Below are positions 6,201 to 8,466 of a DNA stretch of 8,466 nt, one piece after another. Below the pieces are notes generated by a model, which saw only the letters and a program-made list of their open reading frames with translations, did not search any database and was not told the DNA's origin. How positions within the stretch are numbered: the first letter of the stretch is position 1; each line of letters starts with the position of its first letter. A program made the position numbers and the translations under genes. The stretch is from Candidatus Woesearchaeota archaeon (GTDB lineage Archaea; Nanobdellota; Nanobdellia; Woesearchaeales; WJKV01): assembly GCA_014728875.1 (NCBI GenBank), contig WJKV01000135.1:1-8466 (forward strand). The letters are read 5' to 3'.

Positions 6201-8466
6201 TTTCATCAATGTAAGCAATCCGACAGACGGCAGCCTGGATTTCCCTGGAGGCAATTTCTCTCTTGAAGTTTGGTTTAAGACATCCTCTACTATAGGTGCA
6301 ATTGATCAAAATCTGATAACCAAATACGATGGCGGCAATAATTATGGATATGTGCTGTTTGTGGGAGGCAGCACGAATTCCGGACTCTTGAATTTAGTAG
6401 TGGGAGGTACTGGCGGTTTTGTGCTATTCAATACTGTTGGCACAGATTACCGTGACGGCGCCTGGCACCACGCAGTCGCGACCTATAGTTCGACAGCCGG
6501 CTCGAAAATTTATGTGGACAGTGCATTGGAAGCAAGCAATACAACAACAGTCGGAGACTTGACTGCTGCGTATCCACTATATGTCGGAACTGGGGTAGCT
6601 GCATCATCTGATTTCTTCAACGGAACAATAGATGAAGTCAGAGTTTACAATACAACTCTGACTGATACTCAAATCTATACAAATTATAATTCAGGGGTTC
6701 CAAGGTACGACAAATTGGTCTCTGACGAAACTTCGGCAGGAGATATATGGAGATGCAATCTGACTGTGGCGGACAGGTATGCATATGGAGACAGTCTGGT
6801 CTCAAACAATTTGACGATTAGGCAGGATCAGTCGAATCTCAGCTGTATTGTCCGGCAGACTTCCTGTGAAGCTGACGAAGTGGAGGTCATGGGCATGTCG
6901 AACCAGACGAATGCGCACGCAGAACTAGTAAATATGAGCACTTATGACTGGCAGGTGTGCTGTAAGGACATCTCTGGCTATCGTAACCTGACGAACAGCA
7001 GCGGAAATAATCTTGTGAATCTTTCTAATTATACCAACGCGCATGTCGAGATACCTGGAACAACAGACTATGCTTATGGAATCTATCTGGGGATGATAAA
7101 CCAGACAGGTGTTGAAAGATGGGGAATAGACTGCGACTATCGTAATGTTTCTGCGAATTGTCCGTCGAATGAGACCTGTGTGTTCACTATCTCTGACACG
7201 ACGAATGCGCACGCATCAGACTGTTCTGTAGATCCGTACAATACAACAATCTGCTGTGCCTTCGATTTCATAAATACTGCGCCTTCGACAACAGTCATTC
7301 TGAACTCTACAAACCCTTCTGATGCCGGACAATATCCAGGTTCGAGCGATAATCTTACCTGTTATGCGAATGTGACAGACGCTGACGGCGACAACACAAC
7401 TGTCTTCTATAGATGGTATAATAATTCAGTACTTGTGCCGGGCCTTTCTGGAAATGTGTCTGATGTTCAGGCAGGAGTGGCGACTTTGATATCAACCTTG
7501 GGCAGCGGGAACACCTCTGAGGCAGAGACCTGGACCTGCGCTGCTCATGCAGATGACAGCTATGAAAATGAAACTTCATGGAAAAACGATTCAATAACAA
7601 TCGGCATAGACTGCGGTTTCAATGACTGGCAGGCAGACACAAGCTATTTTGTGGGCAACGACCAGAGCACAGGCGGGGTGTGCTGGAATGTTGATAATAC
7701 GCAGAATATATCAATCGACTGCAGGCATCACGATATCAACGGCGGGACATACGCAGTATATGCGCCGAATTCAGGAACGCCTTCAAAGAATCTGACAATT
7801 GCGAACTGCAGGTTCCATGACTTTAGTTCTGCTGGAGCGTACAGGTATTTCTATGATGCCAGATTCTATAACAATACAATCAACGGAACTTCGTCCGGAA
7901 CCAATTATGGTATTTACATATATACTGCTTCCGGCACTTTCGGACTGGGCGCTGACATTGATTCAAATAATATAAGCGACTATTATTACGGCATATTCCA
8001 TTATTATGCAGACAACACAAATGTTACCAACAACAGGTTTGACCAGATAAGGGCTCATTCATTATACGTGACGAATACTGCTCAATACATGGATATTATC
8101 AACAATACCTTTAATGTTTCCTCTACTGCATCCCAGACTGTTTATATCCAATCCAATTCAGATTACTGCGATATAAAAGACAACACTTTTGTCGACGGCG
8201 GATCGACAGCAGGAAATACAATTTATCTATATAATGATCTGAACGACTGTGAGGTGACAGGGAATTACTTTAACAATACTGGAGGAAGATTATCTATAGA
8301 CGGTTCCAGTCACAATGTGTCTAATAATCAGATCTTTGACTCTAGATATTCCTCAACATCAGCGGGCACTATTTATGTGCTTTCACAATACAGCACTTTC
8401 GACAACAATACTATCGACGGCAGCGCGACCCACGGATTCTATATACAGGACCAGTACAATAATTTC
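172..8466 (+). CDS. Giant secreted multidomain surface protein (FG-GAP, LamG, Ig-like, beta-helix), 3' end outside window
   Basis: The frame is intact from TTG 172 to the window end, giving at least 2765 residues with no stop seen. Starting at ATG 79 would add 31 residues, and the upstream in-frame stop is TAA at 64-66. TTG is preferred because of the spaced AAGGGGG, a TATA-like box that fits a start near 148, and a normal-length signal peptide. The product should be exported and act outside the membrane. Module order (residues from TTG 172): signal peptide 1-36, calcium-loop linker, Cys module 109-203, two Ig-like repeats, paired-Cys module 384-584, two beta-sandwich domains to 849, helical and Pro/Glu-rich segment to 1041, beta modules to 1339, seven-bladed FG-GAP propeller 1344-1800, three Ig-like domains with a nested LamG (1965-2177) and Cys-rich TNAH repeats, then a parallel beta-helix from 2478. 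It is rich in Asn, Thr, Ser and Asp, has dozens of N-X-S/T sequons, and shows no catalytic motif that I can identify. An adhesin or surface-filament role is inferred; membrane or S-layer anchoring would lie in the unseen C-terminus. Confidence 0.93.
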   Translation, partial: MVDYSDCKASLNINYKLLVLVLLLVSIFSVSVSVFAETDYSTNFALNETNESSDSQIDSPETSISSSSDLLIDLQYKSSTDYDLDDDGIEDKETGIVDLTVEDTGFVGDVDQNKLCTRWEVYSKEDEKTTSVCYGAEQCCGFIDLLATTASWDQEFQLHYGRFGATENNDVTAQVIHVDYDLSTDYYDIFYSSRQTLSVKFLDLSNWRLEVYTNKEYYKPNEVVRFYLENSIEEADVQMSINDRTNVYNVIYTPGQAVEFTPTTPGEYAAVATATLGENVKTKIFEFTVSEEAVSSPSFSRDKLYIARQEYHLGETVELVLDVENMRSADLEIISSDTLYQYNDVGELFEFVPPDASQYFVTATVLTPDGEKEFKKNFTVGTGPMRVNLELENSLLFGIDPVGMELYETGTKADLGVPGNRLDMEYGKRYDLLIKLREETIINQTNQTDVEGNLTNGTNTTNATENIQTDDDLFSSQALSHPIKSILIRGLRAESADALKLRIDENINDYKYNFTQLYAIDPSDMLFDNATVTVTAQGSVLYKCKDWDFITQTCTNDVWTLYKTGLVPGEEYEILITPDDPGFGEGTGNESFGSQAINVTNHTIAGFNILREQPDGIGTDRETEVGIVLWYEAEENSTIYNISLREELPAGWEISAAPANSTVLNDSLIVKVSNLTAGSYYLVTYKVKSPSIEGESAFNADLIYNFNDSWYNTTTIDYNVRVNDSKAFFDVKTKVVPTGYLAELNETVDERKVDSSGQTVVVFNVSNIGNSGIPANYPAIFKWKYNDSMFYVADINGDCSNGVVVDWEGEKAIECIWATFAVNETKVFNATVYALGNGTVATKFNITYDPPLIKSAEMNEILNKTDEVFMHDLTGKSIIDETIEDSALKLTKAHLNNYVAKDIRLFASGVYRLLRWFLSSVLTSSEDGFDTLSRIMSGDLSPITGVPIKEKKPEPAAPKPVEIVAHEEVPVGQVEVTPSEEEFVAEETPSEPAPEPAPEEYTESVPLSQRISELPQATKGKRNYPEPIEEPAPAPIQPAAVWISTTEEAMLKADGSPFAIYLAPDDPETAQFVAEGSVTPILREGKVDKVDQSVLFNHPAAGRSMGLRGMFSAGIVDLRNLKIRKDHESGKVAVDFRDVYGVEPEHTIYLENTKNTGVYICPDAYELSDVYYNCPGMLVFDPEEISDGVSKDGISVSVDGDYYVIHGVTGTGAGQLVILNVKSYPVLWGNWTVEFNTTGTEDLVITAINGTTWTNWTNSSSYDLKFLKLKCGNASLDYTFVDNSTDNCTTSGSCYVYYANYSCNNITSYEVSQVLTPGDHYLKFQFGNAVEYAENVVGKTDSLGYGKGPKITWTGDMERFKYGDINGDGYEDLVIGNGQNSVFGAQSGKIFIFYGPFNRTSYTVTTDYNASIYGACNSTFFGNYFDVVDVNNDSKDDIISGSGNPPCLSGGTLLGLTGEAYLHYGGDWFGDYNVSTSANLTWTAEHAGTSGEDRLGSWGGVSAGDVNADGYNDFLLDAWDYLWSQNLSYGKVFLIYGGPNLQGGNVSQVANASFYGEGYWNQLAHYGYESGGDFNGDGHDDLVLHAAWNDSVTRSGKKYMIFGKNWTGTHNVSDVVNISWHGNYTAGLPNVSVTRQMHFKEDLNNDGKTDLLLRFANTSAASLYITPIIYGNASLSGDFDARSGGAYDTYFYGSVAVNSESLAEDISAGDYNNDTVPEVMIGSGLVSTVPGEVRIWAGRNFSGPYFTTTANKTWTGASYPFGRLGTQIEYGSNLINDSISIQEMLVEDQGLDKIYLFYNTRPVGENLSVNTTSGTNYSDEDIDCWIDAYDAEEIWYQADYEWYNGSNLYSSGTKQFNVAGDPFNSITESVNTLSSSVTASGETWWCRARLTDGLLYSEWQNSTNLTIVNKVPTHDNPTLTSDRELNYTTENLFCNPVNVADADGDLVTNITDWYRNDKSWNVLKMPFDVDNSSLAKDLSPFGNDGVVRNGAAWTSSGISGGAYDFDGSNDFINVSNPTDGSLDFPGGNFSLEVWFKTSSTIGAIDQNLITKYDGGNNYGYVLFVGGSTNSGLLNLVVGGTGGFVLFNTVGTDYRDGAWHHAVATYSSTAGSKIYVDSALEASNTTTVGDLTAAYPLYVGTGVAASSDFFNGTIDEVRVYNTTLTDTQIYTNYNSGVPRYDKLVSDETSAGDIWRCNLTVADRYAYGDSLVSNNLTIRQDQSNLSCIVRQTSCEADEVEVMGMSNQTNAHAELVNMSTYDWQVCCKDISGYRNLTNSSGNNLVNLSNYTNAHVEIPGTTDYAYGIYLGMINQTGVERWGIDCDYRNVSANCPSNETCVFTISDTTNAHASDCSVDPYNTTICCAFDFINTAPSTTVILNSTNPSDAGQYPGSSDNLTCYANVTDADGDNTTVFYRWYNNSVLVPGLSGNVSDVQAGVATLISTLGSGNTSEAETWTCAAHADDSYENETSWKNDSITIGIDCGFNDWQADTSYFVGNDQSTGGVCWNVDNTQNISIDCRHHDINGGTYAVYAPNSGTPSKNLTIANCRFHDFSSAGAYRYFYDARFYNNTINGTSSGTNYGIYIYTASGTFGLGADIDSNNISDYYYGIFHYYADNTNVTNNRFDQIRAHSLYVTNTAQYMDIINNTFNVSSTASQTVYIQSNSDYCDIKDNTFVDGGSTAGNTIYLYNDLNDCEVTGNYFNNTGGRLSIDGSSHNVSNNQIFDSRYSSTSAGTIYVLSQYSTFDNNTIDGSATHGFYIQDQYNNF
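280..495 (+). other. Polar Ser/Asp/Glu linker with a calcium-loop motif (DxDxDGxxD)
   Basis: The mature N-terminus is acidic and Ser-rich, with two sequons (310-327), so it is probably disordered and glycosylated. At 418-444 the residues D-L-D-D-D-G-I-E-D fit DxDxDGxxD exactly, with ligands at loop positions 1, 3, 5 and 9. This is the calcium loop seen in EF-hand, dockerin and thrombospondin type 3 repeats. Only one such loop is present here, so it is not a dockerin pair. It may rigidify the junction with the next module. Confidence 0.6.
496..777 (+). other. Cys-containing beta module (C-x16-C-x5-CC)
   Basis: Residues 109-203 begin with a CTRWEVYS stretch and continue through VCYGAEQCCGF and HYGRFGATENN to a VIHVDYDLS strand. 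The four Cys are at residues 116, 133, 139 and 140, enough for two disulfides in an extracellular fold. Trp, Tyr and alternating hydrophobic residues suggest beta structure. I recall similar CTxW...CYGxExCC stretches in large Woesearchaeota-type surface proteins, but I know of no named function. The boundaries are approximate. Confidence 0.5.
784..1320 (+). other. Two tandem Ig-like (macroglobulin-like) beta-sandwich repeats
   Basis: Two segments of about 85-90 residues (784-1050 and 1069-1320) share a layout. Each has an opening strand (RLEVYTNKEYY; KLYIARQEYH), then Pro-Asn-Glu-Val-Val or Leu-Gly-Glu-Thr-Val, a hydrophobic strand ending in Glu-Asn, and a closing half with a Tyr-x-ala/val-x-ala strand and a final Phe-x-Phe-Thr-Val or Asn-Phe-Thr-Val. 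This is the pattern of extracellular Ig-like or MG2-like spacer domains. They contain no Cys. The call rests on fold pattern, not on a family match. Confidence 0.5.
1321..1920 (+). other. Beta module with paired-Cys motif CKDWDF-x4-C
   Basis: Residues 384-584 form a mixed beta module ending in VLYKCKDWDFITQTC, a Trp-rich strand, and then LVPGEEYEILITPDDPGF. The two Cys (544 and 554, C-x9-C) probably form a disulfide. Similar 'CKxWxFxTQTC ... PGxxYxxxxTPxDPxF' segments recur, as I recall, in big DPANN surface proteins. The middle of the module (1498-1563) is interrupted by a sequon-dense polar insert. Function unknown; a structural role is likely. Confidence 0.45.
1498..1563 (+). other. Cluster of six N-X-T glycosylation sequons
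   Basis: Within 22 codons there are six consecutive or near-consecutive sequons: NQT, NQT, NLT, NGT, NTT and NAT. The segment is Asn/Thr-rich with no hydrophobic residues apart from one Val and one Leu. It reads as a flexible loop within its module that could be decorated by the archaeal AglB-type oligosaccharyltransferase on the outer face. Glycosylation itself is inferred from the motif. Confidence 0.6.
1966..2340 (+). other. DUF11-like/conserved-repeat beta-sandwich domain
   Basis: Residues 600-724 contain a strand pattern with NISLREELPAGWEIS, resembling the 'D-lP-aGw' signature of DUF11-type and NEW3-type extracellular domains, where an opening and closing strand surround a Leu-Pro-x-Gly-Trp loop. 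It continues with LTAGSYYLVTYKVKSPS and a terminal TTTIDYNVRV strand. It carries many sequons (NVT, NHT, NST, NIS, NDS, NLT). No Cys. A spacer or scaffold role is likely. Confidence 0.45.
2353..2715 (+). other. CARDB-like/Ig-like beta-sandwich domain
   Basis: Residues 729-849 begin with FDVKTKVVPTGY and contain VVVFNVSNIGNSGIPANYP, a typical 'xVxNxGnxxa' strand-turn of CARDB-type adhesion domains. It then has Cys pair members at 2569 (DINGDC) and 2620 (IECIW) and a closing VFNATVYALGNGT strand. The Cys pair probably makes one disulfide. This is a fold-level call; the exact family is not certain. Confidence 0.45.
2716..3291 (+). other. Helical segment followed by Pro/Glu/Ala-rich stalk
   Basis: Positions 2716-3027 are predicted helical, with an amphipathic stretch GVYRLLRWFLSSVLTS (2896-2943) that is too short and too polar to be a clear membrane span. 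Positions 3028-3291 are low-complexity, dominated by Pro, Glu and Ala (for example EPAPEPAPEE and EEPAPAPIQPAA). This is typical of an extended, disordered or stalk-like linker separating the N-terminal domains from the propeller half. No sequons occur in the Pro-rich part, in contrast to the flanking domains. Confidence 0.6.
3295..3840 (+). other. Beta-rich module with YICPDAYEL...NCPG Cys pair
   Basis: Residues 1043-1224 include a conserved-looking block HTIYLENTKNTGVYICPDAY followed by VYYNCPGMLVF, with Cys 1161 and 1174 (C-x12-C). It ends in a strand-turn YYVIHGVTGTGAG. I recall closely similar 'xxYxxNxxxxVxICPxAxxLxEVxxxCPG ... GVxGTGxG' blocks in large proteins from DPANN genomes, where they sit before the module that follows here. 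No enzyme motif is visible. A structural or binding role is inferred. Confidence 0.45.
3841..4185 (+). other. Beta module with GNWTVEFNTTGTEDL signature and four Cys
   Basis: Residues 1224-1339 start with YPVLWGNWTVEFNTTGTEDL, continue to LKFLKLKCGNASLDYTF, and end in LTPGDHYLKFQFGNAVEYAEN. Four Cys (3982, 4033, 4051, 4078) fit two disulfides. In related proteins, as I recall, this 'YDLKFxxLKCG ... YxxSxVLTPGxHxLxFxFG' unit usually follows the preceding module, so the two probably work as one. It leads directly into the propeller. Confidence 0.45.
4201..5568 (+). repeat. Seven-bladed FG-GAP (integrin-alpha-like) beta-propeller
   Basis: Six blades carry a calcium-loop motif: DINGDGYED (4261), DVNNDSKDD (4456), DVNADGYND (4684), DFNGDGHDD (4888), DLNNDGKTD (5095) and DYNNDTVPE (5299). 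They are spaced 65-76 residues apart. Each is followed by a strand of the type KIFIFYG, and there are seven of these (4336, 4546, 4762, 4960, 5155, 5365, 5548), so a seventh blade exists without the calcium loop. WTG or WTA strands and F/L-G turns mark blade edges. This matches the FG-GAP family, in which Asp/Asn residues bind calcium and the propeller presents a ligand face. Blades 2 and 6 lack the loop Gly. Confidence 0.85.
5569..5898 (+). other. Ig-like domain A
   Basis: Residues 1800-1910 contain Cys 1824 in DIDCWIDAYDAE, Trp 1842 in EWYNGS, and Cys 1886 in ETWWCRARLTDG, ending in a LTIVN strand. Cys-to-Trp spacing is 18 and Cys-to-Cys spacing is 62, an Ig-like core. The same layout recurs in domains B and C. 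The N-terminal part is joined directly to the propeller. It probably serves as a spacer. Confidence 0.65.
5902..6819 (+). other. Ig-like domain B, split by an inserted LamG domain
   Basis: The first half (5902-6063) has Cys 1934 in LFCNPVNVADADGD and Trp 1953 in DWYRND, 19 residues apart. The second half (6703-6819) has the matching GDIWRCNLTVADR with Cys 2195 and a closing NNLTI strand. Without the 6064-6699 insert, the two halves rebuild the same C-W-C core as domains A and C. The insert follows the strand after the Trp, at an exposed loop. This reading depends on the shared pattern and was not checked by structure prediction. Confidence 0.65.
6064..6699 (+). other. LamG/concanavalin-like jelly-roll domain
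   Basis: Residues 1965-2177 show the LamG-like signature in order: LSPFGNDGVVRNGAAW, GGAYDFDGSNDFINV, FSLEVWFKTSS, DGAWHHAVATYSS, KIYVDSALEA, and FNGTIDEVRVYNTTLT. These are the hallmarks of the LamG/Laminin_G_3 superfamily, which binds carbohydrate or protein ligands extracellularly, often with calcium. Length (about 210 residues) is normal. The fold begins and ends inside Ig-like domain B. No catalytic residues of a glycosidase are apparent. Confidence 0.85.
6841..7257 (+). repeat. Cys-rich repeat region with three TNAH motifs
   Basis: Three units contain TNAHAEL (6907), TNAHVEI (7033) and TNAHASD (7201), each after a polar Ser/Asn/Thr stretch. Ten Cys (6844, 6865, 6958, 6961, 7132, 7159, 7177, 7222, 7252, 7255) include two CC pairs, VCCKD and ICCAF. 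I recall 'TNAH' units with CC pairs as a recurring extracellular repeat in archaeal and CPR-type proteins, without a known function. They are probably small disulfide-bonded folds lying between Ig-like domains B and C. Confidence 0.6.
6906..6921 (+). repeat. 16-base direct repeat, copy 1 (second copy at 7200-7215)
   Basis: GACGAATGCGCACGCA is identical here and at 7200-7215, and encodes T-N-A-H-A in the same frame. The middle unit at 7033 encodes T-N-A-H with different codons. The identity could be recent duplication or codon coincidence over five residues. Flanking bases do not match, so a larger recent duplication is not supported. Confidence 0.7.
7267..7602 (+). other. Ig-like domain C
   Basis: Residues 2366-2477 contain Cys 2397 in LTCYANVTDADGD, Trp 2415 in RWYNNS, and Cys 2456 in ETWTCAAHADDS, ending with a SITI strand. 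Spacing is 18 and then 41, nearly the same as domain A. 'DADGD' after the first Cys is shared with domain B. It separates the TNAH repeats from the beta-helix. Confidence 0.7.
7603..8466 (+). repeat. Right-handed parallel beta-helix (PbH1/NosD-like), cut by the window end
   Basis: From residue 2478 the sequence becomes a series of coils carrying N-N-x-F/I turns: FYNNTI (7864), DSNNI (7960), VTNNRF (8023), IINNTF (8095), IKDNTF (8173), VTGNYF (8254), VSNNQI (8317) and FDNNTI (8398). They are preceded by SIDCRHH and TIANCRF turns and alternate with hydrophobic strands such as TIYLY and GFYIQ. Motif spacing is 21-32 residues, as in pectate-lyase-type or NosD-type beta-helices. Such folds bind or cleave polysaccharides, but no catalytic residues can be assigned. 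The helix continues past the window. Confidence 0.85.

Overview
The window is almost entirely one gene. A single plus-strand reading frame runs without a stop or frameshift from about position 172 (or 79, see the start-site entries) to the last base, and it is still open there. I translated it codon by codon. It encodes at least 2765 residues of a giant, secreted, multidomain cell-surface protein. No other convincing gene is present. The long minus-strand frames are shadows of this coding sequence.

The organism is most likely a DPANN archaeon, with Woesearchaeota or a related Nanoarchaeota-superphylum lineage as my best guess. The gene has a TATA-box and Shine-Dalgarno layout of archaeal type. 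The protein is very rich in Asn-X-Ser/Thr sequons. Its mix of modules (paired-Cys beta modules, FG-GAP repeats, LamG nested in an Ig-like fold, 'TNAH' Cys repeats, parallel beta-helix) is one I associate with large proteins of these genomes. That placement comes from memory of family resemblance and no database search was done.

Layout: 1-171 is non-coding or regulatory, with a T-tract that could end an upstream gene, a TATA-like box and a G-rich ribosome-binding site. 172-279 is a signal peptide. 280-444 is a polar linker with a calcium-loop motif. 496-777 is a Cys-containing module. 784-1320 holds two Ig-like repeats. 1321-1920 is a module with a paired-Cys motif and a dense sequon cluster. 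1966-2715 holds two beta-sandwich domains. 2716-3291 is a helical stretch and a Pro/Glu-rich stalk. 3295-4185 holds two further beta modules. 4201-5568 is a probable seven-bladed FG-GAP propeller. 5569-7602 holds three related Ig-like domains, the second interrupted by a LamG domain, with a Cys-rich 'TNAH' repeat region between the second and third. 7603-8466 is a right-handed beta-helix cut off by the window end.

The parts suggest an exported, heavily glycosylated, calcium-stabilised filament or adhesin. The propeller, LamG and beta-helix modules are typical ligand- or carbohydrate-contacting folds mounted on Ig-like spacers. For a DPANN cell this could mean attachment to a host or to a matrix, but that role is inferred. 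I see no evidence of a multi-gene system, CRISPR array, mobile element or RNA gene.
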